From the NCBI GenBank assembly GCA_003640385.1, contig RCAB01000013.1, forward strand, positions 1 through 64,000: 64,000 bases of DNA, in the 5' to 3' direction. Shown one piece after another: positions 24,509 to 39,500 of the stretch. The notes beneath the pieces were generated by a model. That model ran no database searches and was not told where the DNA came from. It worked only from the letters and a program-made list of their open reading frames with translations. Within the stretch, counting starts at the first letter, position 1; each line of letters begins with the position of its first letter. The stretch comes from Setaria digitata. Taxonomy: Eukaryota > Nematoda > Chromadorea > Rhabditida > Setariidae. The translations under genes and the position numbers were made by a program.

Positions 24509-27500
24509 TTAAGCTGCATGACCGGAAAAGGATGGCATTGAACGCATTGACGGTATTGGACTGCTGGAGGCATGTACAGGACTATAGCCACTAGTATTGA
24601 AGCCTTCTTTATTGAAGAAAAATCGGAAACTGCAACCATAAATTTCATGAAATCCAACCAACTCAGCATCCAGTTTATGCATATTAAACAGAAGATTAAA
24701 AGTTATTTGTTTCAACTATTAGCTACAAGTTTCAGGTAATTAATGTACCACCTGACTTTATTACAAACAGCCACTAAATTTCTGCACAAATTCTATATGT
24801 TCCCTTAAATTTCTGAACCCAGACAATCCTATCGGTTCCATGGGAAATATTTATCAGCTAAACCGGCGTTGTAAAATTTTCACTTTTACATATAAAGATC
24901 CGAAATTAAACTTCAAAGTACCTTTTTGATAACTTCCGTGGGTTTCTTTAATCGGCAGATTCTCAAGACTTCATATTAACTAGTCTTTATCGTCCTTCCA
25001 CAGTGTAGGCTGGATATGATACAATTGAAAAACACACAGTTACTTCTTCTGTAACTTTTTATAAAGTAAAGCATACAACTTTCGCACGCCGCTTTCTTTT
25101 CGCTCGTATTTCCAGGGATACAATTTCTCTTCAGGCTCCCTATTGATTGGTCCATAAACAACAAATTCTTCTGACTGAGCAGATCTGGAATGATAAAAAA
25201 TCAAAGATAAAATACGGGTCCCTTTTACAATAAAAATTTCCTTTTTTCTTTGATAAGATGAAGATACTATCAAAATAATGAAATTTAAAAAAAAAAAATC
25301 TTTTTACTAAAATAAATAGGGATTTTCCCGGTAAACTAAAAGCACCTGTCAAACTCTCTACTGGAATCACTTGCAACAGATTCTCGCCTGCGTGATGGTC
25401 GTAACTGTTCGAGCTCTTCTTCTAATTCCAAAACTTTTCCTTTTAACAAATTTTTCTCTTGCAACACTTCGCGGAGTTCTGACAAAGTGAACCTAGGAGC
25501 ATTATCGCTTTCATCCTGAAAATATTTCATTGAAAAAAAAAATACATGTATAAATAATACAAGACAATCTGTTGTTACAATCTTGTGAGGATCTTAGAAA
25601 AGACAACCATAATCCAGTGGAGCAATTAATAAATTCCTAAAAAGCTGATCACTATTACTTCTAATCAAAGACGAATGATTAATGTTAAACAGAACTCCCA
25701 GCTCTAAAATGAATAAAAACCCGATAGTCTGGTATTTATCCAAGAAGAACAATTTTCAGGAAAAGTTGATGCAAAAAAAAAAAGCAAAACAGAAGAACAC
25801 ATTTCGAACAGTCCCTAAGATTTCCATCGAACTGCTGATGGTCCATGAAATAACGTCTCAATGAAAACATATGCCGAGGAGACCATATGGATTAATTAAA
25901 ATGCGACTTTTGTCAAAAGATAAATAATATACCAATTGACACTGTTGCAGATCTTTGCACTGTCGAGTAGCATCTTTGAATAATTTCGTCAGTTTAATAT
26001 TAGCTTCTTCAGTTAATTGTAGCCTTTTAATTATCTCGCTTTTTTCTTCTACTAACACTCTCCCCTGTTTTTGTAGCGATGCATTTTTTCTCAAAAGCTC
26101 TTCATTTTGGCGAATCAATTTTTCAACGCTATTATGGAGCTGAAAACAAAATTTTTAGCATGAAAATGTGCAATCATGAAAAGAGTGCTGAAGAGGAACT
26201 GTGATAAAAATTAAATGAATTACTTCGATTTCTTAAGAAAAAAAAATTCGCTGCATTAAAATGAAGCATTGACTGTTTCATGCAGCAGAAAAGCCATCCA
26301 CATTAATTTTCAATCTATGACGGTTAAATTATCTAACAGGAGTAGTTGCAAAAATAAAAAACTTGAAAAAATTTTAAAAATTTTAAGGAAGTATTATATA
26401 AGTAATGAGGATTCCGAAAACCCTATTAATAAAATAATAGGATTTAGCTACTCTTTTCCTTCTCAAGTAGCAAAAATATTAATGAAAAAACTTACATTTT
26501 CTACTTCACAGCTATAAGTATTGATATCTTTCTGTAATTCTTTTATTTGTTCTTTTTGCTTGGTAGAGAGCTCTCGTAGTTCAAGCAACATTTTCAAATC
26601 CTCGTCACGACCTGCTGATTAAAGTTCAGTAAACTTTGAAAGGAATAAAAAATCAAAATCTATGAAGCTCAGTTACCGATTAATAAGACAGATGAAACTT
26701 TCAGGAATATAGAAATGCTTGTAAAATGATTTGCTAGGAGAAATGTTTATGATTTATAGTCAAGTAAGTTTTTTTTTCTTTTGTTGAATGTCCACCCAAC
26801 ATTCCAAAATCTAAAAAAAAAATACATTTCACAGTAAAACAAACCTCAGTCCAACCTATTTTATTCTATTAGTGTTGATGACTAACTTTTGCAAAAATTT
26901 TTGCAAGACAAGGCAAAAATTATACAAAAATAATACTCATGGAAGTAAGTGATGAAGCGGCTTCTCCTGTTGTTGACGACAAATGTTTATTTTCCAACTG
27001 TAGATTCTTCACCATTGACCACAAATCATCGATCTCCTTCCGGTAATTCTCTTCCACTGCCTCCAATTCCTAAAATTTCTAATACTATGTTCATCATGTG
27101 CAACACAGTAAATAGGAAGAGAGATGAATGAAATTCTAAGGAATTATTATCACACGCTGACCATAGTTGAGATAGGCATGAAGCAAACTGAGAAATGGAA
27201 GGGAGACATGATTTTTAGTACGGTGGATCTTTCTATTATCGCCAAAGCAGAAATCGCTAAAAACTGGCAAGTAAACACAGGAAAAGCACTTTCATATGTC
27301 GATAAATTCAACAAAGAATGGTTAACAAAGATATCAAACAATGGGTAGTAGTTTCTAATAGAAAAGTAAAATCTGCAAAGGCATCCATCCTTTTTACATC
27401 CACCAAATCAGTCTAGTATTTATCTTATGCATCCATATACTTGATATAGTTCCTTGTGAAATTCCGTCCTTTAGAATAATAAAGCCAAACTGTAAAAATG

Positions 27501-29375
27501 AAACAGAGACAGAATGAGAGAAAGAAAATAAAGATGATGGAATGAGTGGAAGTAAAGATTTATCTATTATTATTAAAAACAACATGATTACCAGTTCAAA
27601 TTTTATTCGATCTTGTTGCTTCATTTGTTTTTCGTTTTCCAACCTTTCAACAGTTTTTTTTAACATCAAAATTTCTTCATTTTCTTTCTCGTTATGGTTG
27701 GCAAGCGACTCGAGTGTTTCAAGCGCCGAGATTACCTGCAAATAGTAAAAGAAACCATGTCAGATTTCAGCGCAAATTTTAAGCGAGTCATATCTTGAAA
27801 GAAATACGAAGCCTTACTTCACAGCCCACATGAAAAAAGACTTTGGTACTACTCCAGAGAAAAAAAAAAGTTCCATATAAAAAAAAAAGCACCACCAACA
27901 ATAATGAAAATTATTAAAACAGAAGTTAAACATAGATAATAGCAGCAGGAAAGGGCAGATATGACGAGAAATGACGAGAAGAGCGTCTAGGAAAATAAAT
28001 ATACCATTTTAATTTTTCAAAAAATAAAATCAATAAACAAGTAAAATAATCCATACGAAATCCCCCCCCCAAAAAAAAAAAAGAATCTGAGTCTAAATAT
28101 TTGTTATATATTTTCGTTTATTGGTCTATGAACGTGTTAAAACAGAAGTATGTAAAACAAGGAAGGTTCCCATAACTTTCATTCAGTTTCTGATTTATTT
28201 CATTGACATAATTAAAATTTTATTTCCAACAGTAAATATTTCAGCAGTTAATATTTCCGCATGAGATTTCGTATACTCCTTTAGAAATCTTTTAGACATA
28301 TGCCCAGGAAGTTTGCTGAAATTTGTCATTTCTAATTTCCTTCTTTTTTGTTAAATAACATTATCAGAAAGTGATTTTACTATAATAACACGTTGATCAG
28401 AGTTATCTGCTTTCTCTTCCTTTTTAATATCTAATCTGAACATTCTTTGAATATTATTATCTATCAGAGAACTACCCAGATCAAAAAAAAAAATTGAGAA
28501 AGAAAAATTAAAACCTCACTCTACTATATCGTTTACTCTTCCATAACTTTTTTTTTGGAAAATGAACTTTTTTATTGGATAAAGTATATGAAAGAATTTA
28601 CCAAAAGAATTGAAGTTTTATCAAGAAATGACAGCAATTAACATCTGAAAAGGAACCAGTAGAAACAATTCAAATATTTCATTAACGAATCTATATCTAA
28701 TAATTAAGAAGATGGTCCCAGTGAGTACTAGAAATACATGATTTCTATGGAAAAAAAACCGTAGCTCTAGAGCTTTAGAATTTTTTATTTCTAGAACCTG
28801 ACGTACATTCGTCTGACAGAAGTGACGAATTGAAAATTGCTCTACAGCAGAACGACCAGAAGATGAAAGATGACACGAATTCATAACTTTACCTTAAGGA
28901 GATAAAAAGAAAAATGGCTCTCAGTAACTGCAATTTAAAAATCTTTTGAACCGGAGGCAATTATTTAAGCTTGAAGTTTTCGAAATTACGTACATTTAGG
29001 TATCTAAATTAATTGGAATAAAAAACCTAACATGATTTCACAATGGCAATCAAAAATACATAGGTACCTGAAACTAATAAGATAAAAATATGGAAACTAA
29101 CGAAGTTATAGTGGGAAGCTTGGTTCATAAGAGTAGCATAACGTAATTAATATAAATGTTTTGAATTCCGAAAATTCAAATAAACGTCTTGGACGAACTT
29201 TAGGCATAATTTGTCGCACGCTGTCGTTCCCAAACTGATCGATAATCCGCTCAAAATCTTTGCCGATCGAAGCAGCCAAGTCATAAACATCAACAACAGT
29301 TATATGCCTTGAAGGACTGTCTGCTGGCGAACGTACATCAGTCATTACTGCAACACCCGTAAGACCAGATGTTAT
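24509..29375 (-). CDS. rilp-1: RILP-like protein (RH1 and RH2 regions)
   Basis: Homologue of the Rab-interacting lysosomal protein-like family, adaptors that bind Rab GTPases through RH2 and motor proteins through RH1. Exons from the ATG at 29345: 29199-29345, 27592-27735, 26937-27069, 26496-26611, 25933-26139, 25346-25515, 25077-25184, 24509-24629, closing exactly to 381 codons plus stop. RH1 is in exon 1 (ITVVDVYDLAASIGKDFERI, IDQFGNDSVRQIMPK), close to human RILPL1. Exons 2-5 encode heptad-like coiled coil. RH2 is in exon 6 (PRFTLSELREVLQEKNLLK). Exons 7-8 encode the family C-terminus (VVYGPINREPEEKLYPW, then a basic/aromatic RKFFRFFFNKEG). The first coding exon stays open to an acceptor at 29376, so the true start may be upstream; a phase-0 candidate exon lies at 33101-33184. 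Intron 1 is about 1.46 kb and held nothing recognisable. Symbol by analogy with C. elegans. Confidence 0.88.
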
Positions 29376-32300
29376 CTGAAAAAAAAAACCATTGGCAAAA
29401 TAAAGAAAAAGTTAAATAATTACGACGAAATCAGCAGAAACACAACTAAACGTTGCAAAATATGACCGATTCTTCAAACCTATCCTAAAAGTTTATTCCT
29501 TAACCTACCATAAAATATGCTAATACTTCGATGAAACAGATTAAATAAGACGCAACTCATACCATTTTTCCTCAGAAATGCAACATATTATGTAAGTCAT
29601 AAATCTACCGGACTGAACCACACACGATAAGGATTAAAATTTCTATGCATAATACTGCACGAGTAATAAGCTTATTTCTCAAAGTTCTTTAAGAGATACA
29701 TTTACTAAAACACTCAGTGCTAATGCTTCTCAGAAGTATCAAATCAATGACTTAGCCAATACTGTTGAAGGAACTGTTGCGTGCTATATGTGGAACACGT
29801 ATAATTAAAAATGTCAACGCAAGTCCCGATCTCTTCAGCTTTTTTCATGCCAACGGAAAAAAAAAAAAAAGAATTTTCTCTTTCTTATGGCATATACGAC
29901 TTTCTGCCGAAATAAAGTAAGAAAGAGCCCGTAAATGGTAGTTATCCAAAGAGGAAAAATGTTTAGGAGCTGCAGAATAGCAAGAAAGAGGCAAGAAAAT
30001 AGGGGGAGTCAAAAAAAGGATAGCTGCTAATAAATCGCTTCTACCCTCATTCTTATCCATCGCCCCTAGCCATCTTCCTCCAACACAACAAAAACAATCT
30101 TCAGCAATGCCGCATTTTTAGCTCCATCATCGGCTTGTCGTCATCCTTAAAATCCTCGAAAAAGTGTGGTTCGCAATGGGACACTTGTGCTCCACATGTA
30201 CTACATATGCCAACCAAAACGAAGTAAAGTAATCGATAACTGCTGGAGTGTGACGAAAAATCAATCTATATTTACTTATAATTAAGTTATCTAACGATCT
30301 AGATTTCATCCCAACATGCGCCTAAACTACGCACCGATTTCAGCAGAATAAACATCAATATTTACTGCAGTATCAATTTAGTTTTCGAGAAAAACTCCCC
30401 GCAGAAAACAACCGATATTCCTGCAAACCACGAACTCGAACTGGCTTTGAAAGACTAGACTCGAATTTGATTGAACTTCTTTTCCAGCTCCTTCTCTTCT
30501 AAAACAGATTAAAAGATTTATCAGCGAGCAATAAGACAAAACATATTCTCGCATTTGCTAGATAATTGGATGTTGAAGTGACTGAAAAGTGATGTCCGTC
30601 TGTATTTTCACGTAACCTCTATTGATCAACAAATGATTACCGTATTCTTTGCTTGTTTGAAAGTTCACGAAACACAGTAGCATCCTTCGACATGATGCCA
30701 ATTACAAAAAAGGCAAATATTTTAACATTACTCAAATATTCATCTGTTCCCTTCATAACCTATGAAAGGCGAAATAAATTTAAAATCAATCGCTGACTGT
30801 GCCAGAGCCTCCTCACAAGCAATTAATTACCAATTCAGCTCAATTAATTACGCTAGCAGTTCGTCATTCATATCTAAAACTGTGCGACCAAATGTCAGAA
30901 ATACCTAGATGCAGCGTTTCTCTACTGCAACCTGTTAAGCATCTTTATTCAATATTACTTATATCGTCGATGCTTACCCGACGTTAACACTCGGTCTAGA
31001 AACGTTCATGGCGAGTAGAGAAACACAAATAACAGAGGGGTAAGAGGATGATGTGAGTTCAAATTAAGCAAAAGAAAAAGTGGATTCGTTAGAGAAGAGA
31101 TAAACTGCGAAGAAAATAACGAACGATGAGTGACTGTCACTCTGGCAAACAAATGCGCGCTGTCATTTTCAAAGGGCGCTGCAATAACTTAAAAAGGCTT
31201 TCATTTCCGTCCAGTAAGTAAGGGACTTTATCCAGAGCATAGAATCCAGACTAACTGTCAATGAAGATCCATTCTGGATTATCGATCGTGGATTATGGCA
31301 GTCACAATCGTCTAGGAAGCCACCTAGCTTACGACTGGAGTGGCCAGTACTGCAGCCCTCTCCTTCTGGGAATACACAAAGTACCAACCGATCACTTCAC
31401 CAGCTCGCAACAACTCACTCATACTGAACGCTTGGTAACGAGAACGAAGTTCCCGCAGGACGATGATTCATCCTGCACAGGAGTCTGAATAAGTGCAGGG
31501 GAAGAGAGCAACGAAGCGCAGAGTTACAAGGCTCCAGAAAATTCCTGAACTCCTCAATTCATCTTGGCACATACTGCTAACAAGTTTTCAATAAATAAGG
31601 TTTTGAATTAAGCACTGCAGTAAGCTTGGCCTTTCGTCAGTACCTTCAATATTAGCCAAAAACCTAATGCCTCCTGAGAATGACTGATAATAGGTGAATC
31701 GTATGAATCTGAAACCTGTGATTCGGACCAATGTATGAATCATGGCCATTTCGATGTGCAACAACTTCCCTGCAATTATTTTCCTGACTACAGCTGCTTA
31801 AAGATTCAGTACGCCAAGAAAGTTCATCTCTTCATAAAAAATCTAAACGTGTTTCACTGATACCTATCATGTTATCACTTTAATAATTAGATATATCATC
31901 ACTCACCTATTTCTATCAATCGTAACAATAAACACTAATATTCTCATTTAGTTATATTTTGTATTCTGTGCAAGTACCGACAGCTCTAACGAAAATGTCT
32001 CACTAGTCCACTCTGAACATTAGCTTCACTACTTTCATATAACAGCACCCATTCCCTCCAGCCATCACAGGAAGATTTTTGTCTCCTTCAACTTCGAAAA
32101 TATCCATAAAGAGGAGAGAAAGTCACTGAAACCTCCCGAAAAGAAATTTTGCTCTAAGATGTAAGTCTCAAAAAAGTATTGCATAACACAGACTGCATTC
32201 ATAAAATCTGAAATTTGAAACTAGCAATTTATTTCGGAGAAGTATGTTCTTTTCTCTTATACATGAAAGTCCATTCTAAGATACATGAAAATTTTTTCGA

Positions 32301-33100
32301 GACCTTAAACAAGTTTTCAGGTAGTTCTTGGGTCACAACTGCCGAAATAAGAAATCCACCAAAAGAACGTTCACTGATAATAGTTTTCAAATCCTTACTC
32401 TTCCCAGTATACTGTTTAGGGTTTTGTTACATGGTAATGAAATAAATCAGAAACATCAGCAATCTAATTTAATTATAAACATGAGTTATGAAGAGTGATT
32501 CTCGTTTGAACTCAAATTTTGGAAGGGAATTTTGAATTCAAAAGACTGCTTTTACATATATAAAATAAGGGAGAGAAACTTGAAGATGTAACTTGGATAA
32601 ACAAGAGGCATTTGAAGGCCTCTCGCACAGTACTTGTGATGTATAATTAAAAGTTCATAAATTTCAAACGAAAATATCAGCTTAGCTAACGCCACAACAA
32701 TCAAAGACAAACTGACACTTTGAATCAATCTGTAGTACAATTCCGCGGAACTTCGAATCTTCTCAATTATTACCGACAGAGGGACTCAAAATCAGCAATG
32801 TTAATGTAAATGTCTTAAAACAAAGAAATGCTGAAGGTATTTGCTGAAAACTCTTCCCAAGTAGCAAAAAGGGCCTAAAAACATGACTATGCATATCAGA
32901 TGTGAATGGAAACTGCAGAATATTACAATACTGAAGTAATTTGTTTTCTGCTGAAAACATTTTGAAAACAAGGAAATCAGATCAATGCCTGTGATGGTAA
33001 ATAATCAACAAATTTATTTTAGGCACGTCATGAAAAACAAAAAAAAAAGTAAACAAAACTATAAAATCAATCTTAAGAGAGCATAACGAATTAACATTAC
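29376..33100. other. 3.7 kb intergenic region or first intron of the RILP-like gene
   Basis: No exon chain was recognised. The part around 30780-31570 is less AT-rich than its neighbours and could be promoter or untranslated exon sequence. The short open frames there, on both strands, have no family motif. Whether this is intron or intergenic depends on whether the exon at 33101-33184 is used. Confidence 0.5.
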
Positions 33101-33184
33101 ATCAAATAGTGCACTTTTTCTATCCTTTTCATCTTCAGTTCCATTTGATGGCTTTTTTTTTCCTTCAGCACGAATTTCTAGCAT
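33101..33184 (-). CDS. Candidate 5' coding exon, possibly of the RILP-like gene
   Basis: An ATG at 33184 opens 28 codons (MLEIRAEGKKKPSNGTEDEK, then DRKSALFD) ending at a good donor (GTAATG) in phase 0. The RILP-like exon beginning at 29375 follows a clear TTTTCAG acceptor and is open in phase 0 (ITSGLTGVAV before the ATG), so the two can be joined to give about 419 residues. The composition looks coding, but the intron would be 3.7 kb and no family match supports the segment. It could instead belong to a separate small gene or an isoform. Confidence 0.35.
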
Positions 33185-33599
33185 GATAACAACACCGGAT
33201 GTTTACGAATGCTGCTGTTTTTATTTTTTTGGACGAACCCTCTTCATCAGAATTAAAATTGAAAAGTTACTAAAACTATGTGAATTTCACTTTATCAAAA
33301 ATCCATTACTCTTCTAAAATCAAAGTCAGAATAAATGTTTTTAAACTTCACAATTCCAAGCACTATTTGCAAATGTCATATATATCTCCCGGTTCAATCT
33401 AAAACACATTATTCAGACCAATCAGCATAATCTCAATTCCATGGATCACTTTTATATGAACTTCCATAAAAAAAATGAAAATGTTATGTATAAGTATTAA
33501 AACATAAATTTATGTATAAATAAATACATGAACCACCAATCCGAAGTATCAAGGAAAAGGAAATAGACTTATTTATTCATTTTGTTGTCTCTAGTGTCA
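33185..33599. other. Short spacer downstream of TAF1
   Basis: AT-rich sequence between the TAF1 stop codon and the candidate exon. It must contain the TAF1 polyadenylation region on the minus strand; nothing else was recognised. Confidence 0.5.
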
Positions 33600-36500
33600 T
33601 TAAAGGGTGGTAAGATCTTCAAGTTTTGGTCTTTTTGCTTCCATAAACTGTTCATCTTCGTCCTCATCACTTTCGCTTAATGCCAGATCTGCATTCAACT
33701 GACCAGAAGTATGCATCTGAGATTGCAGCAAATCATTCTCTGCGTCATACTGACTATTTACTTCACCTGCTGCATCATAACTGCTAGCTAAAAAAAAAAA
33801 TTTTGAACAGTCTTTGGAATTGGTTAATTGCACGTTTTTTTTTTTTATAACCATTATGTTACTAATCATAAAAAATAACTTCCACATAATGATTCAGTCA
33901 GTTATAGCTGACAATCACGCTATAACTGTTTTGATGCCAACAAAGAGAACTGTAAGAATACCTAAATCCTGATCATCATCTAGATCATCTTCATCCCCGC
34001 TCAGAGCGAGATCATCTTGCAGATTACCCATCGGTGCTGCTTCTTCATTATCATCTAAACTACGTAGAAATTAATTCCGAAAAAAAAAAAAAAAAAAAAA
34101 AGCAATTTTACCATCAATCATCGATTCATAACAATAAGGCATATCATAAGGCTGAATATACACCTGGTTCCATTTTGACCACATTTTCACTAAGTCTTGC
34201 TTCCGACTCATCAGGTCTTGAACCGGGAGATGGTCCTTCTACTTCTTCTGTACATATAGTACTAGTTGCATTTGATTCAAGATCAACATGATCGTTTAAA
34301 GTCGATTGTATATTCATCTCCAGTTCTGCTAATTGCTCTTTACGCTCCTGCAATAGATGAATAGATGAAACATTAACAGTAAGAACTGATGGAAAATTTC
34401 CACATAAAAAACTGAGTAAATCGAAAACACACTTCAAGCATTCTTTCGGCCAAAGTACAAATCTCAACTGCCTTCGAAGTATACTGCGATATTTCCGGAG
34501 GTCCGTTATACAACTCACTGTTCATCCTGATCTGCAAAGCCCTCTGTATTTCATATATTTTTGCATATTCATAAAGAAGGGAGCTTTATTTTGCTTTTAT
34601 AATCCTAAGAAAATAAACAAACGCGGGAACCTGTTTAACGTCATTCCGAAATGCTTCGACAGTAGTATATCGATGTTCTTTAATATTTTGTTGCATAGTA
34701 CCCAAGTCCATTGGCTTATCTATCTTTTCATAATATTGAGGCAACTGAAAACAAGAATTATCTAATAAACTGAAAGAATGTTTTAAAGAATTGTCATTTG
34801 TGGTAGTTTTCTAGAGCAATAAAAGAGCGTGACAAATAAAAATTTTCAATGGTTATAATTGGCTCAATAAGTTGGAGTTTTAACAAAACAGAACTAATAT
34901 CTAAATCTAGAAATGTAAAGAAAGAAAAATTACTTTTTTGGGGTCAACTTTAAAATGAAATGCGGCACTTTTAGGGATATTTTTACACTCCTGTACAATT
35001 TCGTTCAATATAAACGAGAAACCAATGATGTCATTATCATCAAGCAAGGGATTGATTGCTTTTTCCAAGGCAATCAATTTTTGTTCACGTTCAGCAACAT
35101 GTCTGGACGCCATTTCAAAAACCTGAGGTTCAAAAATGTTCATAACTCAAAATTCAAAAAAAAAAAAAGAAAAAAAAAAGGAAAGGAACATCAAGACTAG
35201 TAATTTCTAAAAACTAACATTCTTGGCAGTAATTGTAATAGGATGACCACCACCGTTATAAAGTATGGAATTATCCATTATCAGCTTGATATCATACAGA
35301 AACTGTCGTCTCAATTCATATTTATTTTCAGAGATTTTCTTCTTAATTTGCTGCAGATCCATTGGTTCTTTGATAATGTTGTAATAATCAGGAACCTGAA
35401 TAATTAATTATGATTAATTATGGAAGAATGTAGCAGCCAGAATATACTTTATCGATCCTCCATTTACTGTTTACAACTATGTTGGTTTCAGGTTTTTTTT
35501 TTTAACTTCTAGCTCACCAATGTCAACTGTTATTTAAAATTAGCATGCTCCATATCTTTTTTATCACGCAAGTAGCATATAAAAAGTATTACTTTTTTGG
35601 GGTTGACTGGAAACATAATTTCCTCACAGCCGAAAACACTGCGAACATCATTAAATATTTCACTCAAAACAATAGACATCGAAACCTATAAATAAGCAGT
35701 CGATTATAAACAATTTTAACCAGCAATATTCCAAAACAAAACCATGTCAGAAGATCAAAATTAGATTATGCTGTCTTTCGGTGGTTTTTCGAAAACAGTT
35801 TCTGCTTATTTGATATTTTTATCTGTGGATCTCACTGACTAACTTTTGGATCAGCTCTTATTCGTTTGACGGTCTTCTGTGGGCCATACAAATAATCTTC
35901 CATTTCAGCTGTGTGGCGTCGCTTACTTGCACCAACATTTGTCATGCGAACTTTGCCTAAAATTTTAAGACAGAGTCTGCCAGCACTTTCCATTAGCTGG
36001 AAAACCATAGCAAGCTGACAACAGACATCTAGCATCAAAGATATCGTTAGAGAACTATTCCCAATGTTTTCAGCAGGCAGTATCCAAAAATTGGAAAATT
36101 TGGTACAGAAAATCCAACAAACACTTAGGAAGGGCAAAGATTTTCATGTGCATGTTCCTACTTACTTAATTTAGGCGGTTCAGGAATTCCCGGAATATGC
36201 ACATCGTCCTCTGGATCAACATCTTCATTATTGTCGTTTCCATGGACCATACTTATAATCTCTTCCGGTTCAGCTGCAGCCGATGGTGATCGTTTGCCTC
36301 CCTCTGCTACTAATTTCTTATCACCTTCTATTAGTTCACGAGGTATATGAAGCCTAAAAATATGAAATGCCGAAAACATTTTTTTTTTTTTTTTTGTTCG
36401 TTGCTGCGGAACAAAAGACAGAAAAAAAAATTCACCGCAATGCATTTTTCTTTATCATTTCTGCATGACTGTACAATTTCCTCGATATTTTTAATTTTGT

Positions 36501-39500
36501 GCCTTCAACTGCAATCAGTTCTCCAGATGGAACGGCCATCTTTTCAAGTTGTTCATCTGTCAAAGCCACCTGAATAAGTTAAATATTACTAATCCCTTAA
36601 AATTTATTACTTTTCTACTAAACACTCTCCATAAACCTGAGTGTAAAACCAGATCAAAAATTTTTTCCAATCAGCGAAATGTATGCAACTGCAGTATGAA
36701 AGATGAAATGAGACTTAGCTCAAGATAATCCATTCTTTACTGAATGAGAGTCAAGATAATTCATAAAGAACAGAATATAGAGTGCACTGACAAGATTCTG
36801 CAATAATTAAAAAATACCGGATGAATGTCGCCAACGGTCTTGACCGCCTTCGCCGGATCTTTACCATACAGTGGACAATTCTTGTTAGTTTTCATGTGAC
36901 CCGTCCCATGACACGCACTGCACCTCATTTTTAACAGATTTGGTTTTATCACTGGTGGTTTCTTTTCCGTTACTTTTGCCTCAAAACAAAAAAATTATTA
37001 CATAAGTGAAAAATTTTTCCTTTTCAACAAGCTAACATGCTGCTGCCTTTAGTAAGAAAAATTTGAATAAGTTTTAGCGAAAAAAAAAAATGAAACATTT
37101 ATAAAGATGATTCACATATTCTCACAGTCAAATAATTTAGCTAACCTTCGTAATAGGCTGTCCAATGGGTATACCATGAAGTTTGGCTTTAAGTTCATTA
37201 CGCCTAATTCTACGTAATTGATCTTGTAGTCGCCGTTTCTCTTTTCTTCTTTCCTGCAAATGCAAATGCAAACTTCATAAGCGATCAAGCAGTAAATCAA
37301 AAAGGATTCTTAAATTTAGAAATATGAACTCTTTACTAATTTCAAAACCTTACCTTCCTTCAGATCAAAACTGGCACAATTTAAAAAGAAAGAAAAAGTC
37401 AAACAGAAACAATTTACTTCCTTAAACTGCTCATCCATCTGTGCATAGACTCGAATGAATGTTTCATCACATCTTGTACGTATGCGAACGTATGCATCGA
37501 TAAGTTGCTGCCGTGTAATTACTTCAACTCGTGTCTGGAAAAAACACATCCACAGAAATCTTTTAAAATTTTAAAAAACGCATATGATGTTCACTAGCGG
37601 AAAAATGAGAATTTTAGCAGTTGAAGGTCCATTAAACTGCCAACCGAATCATTAAATTATCAAAAAATGAAAAATATACTGTTTCCGTGCCGTCTTCTGC
37701 TCGATAAGTACGATATATTTTAAGTTTCCTTGTTATCGAAGGTGTGGCAGTCTGAGAATTCTGTATTTCGTTAAAAACTGTTCCTCCATCCAATTCTTTC
37801 TCTGAAAATTAAACAATGGTAGTTTTAAGTCTTAACTGACCTAATGAAGGCCTAAAAATTAAAAAAAAAAAAAGATACAACAAGGTTAGAATAAACAATA
37901 AGTAGGAATACTGCAAGTCTCGTTAATAAATTATGAAACCTTTTATGTCATTTTCTTTTTCATGCTTGGTTCCAGATGAACCAGTAGGCGTATCGTTACA
38001 AAGCATTTTCTGCAGCGCTTTCCGCTCCTTTTCTTCTTGTTCGAATTCCAATTTCTTTTTATCAAATGTGAATGATTTCCCTTAAACAATTCGACTTACA
38101 ATGTAAAAGGATAAAAGAAAAAATTGGTTAAAAACTTTTCGTTACCAAATAAGACATATTTCTCACTCTTTCTGGACGACATTTCAATTATTTGTATGAT
38201 TTTTATCCCGCCATTCATTTTTTTTTTTTTTTTTTTTTGACTAAGCACAACTTCATTACTTCCTAAACTTGAAATTGGTTCAATTGTTTACAAATAGTAA
38301 CCTTTATTGGCATCTAACATGCTTTCAAGTTTGGTCGCAAGTTCCTCATTATCAGAATCCTCTCCACTGCTTCCTTCATCTGTACTCAAAATATCTGTAT
38401 TCGACAATGTCCTGCAATAAATATGTCGTCTTATCCAAATCAAACAAGACTTAGAAAATCCACAAAAAAATAGGCGTGAAAGAAATATAATAAAGAGGGA
38501 TAAAATAACATACTGATTTTGCAAATCAAATGTCCTCTGACAGAATTTTTTGTATTTTTCTTGCATATCTGCGAAGTTAAATCTAATATTTCCACGTGCG
38601 AATCGGGCCATGCCTATAAAATCTCCTTTCCTAAAGGGCACTACGACAAACACAAAGAAAGAAAGTGTGATCACAATCGCCAAACTGAAAAAAGATGACT
38701 AACCAGAGAAATCCGACCTCGCTTTAGCAGCTTGTGTTGATAATGTCCTAATAACGTCAATTATCTCCCACCGACTCAGTGAATTAATCTGAAACATTGG
38801 GCATGAAAATTTTGCTTTCGATAGCTTGGACTTTGACTTAATTAAAACTGAATACGATATAAATTTTATTGGTGACTGGGATAGCAGAATAGTACCTCTT
38901 CCTCTCTGACGCCATAATCTCGACATATTTCTTTCGCCTCTTTTAGCGGCAACTTTCTCAGATCGGCATTGGTACCGGTAACCAGTCGTTTCGGAACATT
39001 TGTAACTTCCTCCTACAAGAAAAATTTAGAGAAAAAGAAAAGAAACAAAAGAAGTAATACAAATCAATCTTAAATGCAAAAAAAGAAAAAAAAGGAAGAA
39101 AAACTTACTTTCGCTTTTTGTGGTTTGGCGCTGACACGAACGTATGAAAAGCCTTCACCACAGCCGGTTGGATCAGCTATACCTGTTTGATCCAGCAAAC
39201 ATTTCCCCTTCATTGATGATATGTAAGCTCGTGTTGTATTCCACGGAGCGCATTTTATCTTTAAATGATGTATAGAGAACTAAATTAAGACCTTCCCATC
39301 ATCACTGCAATTCTTGACATTGTGGGATTTTGTATCGCATATATGAAACACTGTGTAATCTCATTTTGTTTAGTATAGAAAAATGACAAAATTTCCGATA
39401 TCAATTTCTTTTTCAAGCAATTAAAAGTTTATGATTTTTTTAAAGATTAATAGAATGTGTACTTATTTTCCTGACTATGCTGCTTAACGACATTACATCT

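Noticed and set aside
27124..27348. Plus-strand 74-codon open frame inside a RILP-like intron
   Set aside because: It has no motif, lies between two well-phased minus-strand exons and is open on both strands.
29344..29375. ITSGLTGVAV upstream of the RILP-like ATG, faintly like the N-terminus of a complex I B13 subunit
   Set aside because: Only a few residues resemble it, and the following sequence is RH1, not complex I.
31169..31488. Overlapping open frames on both strands upstream of the RILP-like gene
   Set aside because: Both are open only because stop codons are sparse in this less AT-rich block; neither shows a domain or splice logic.
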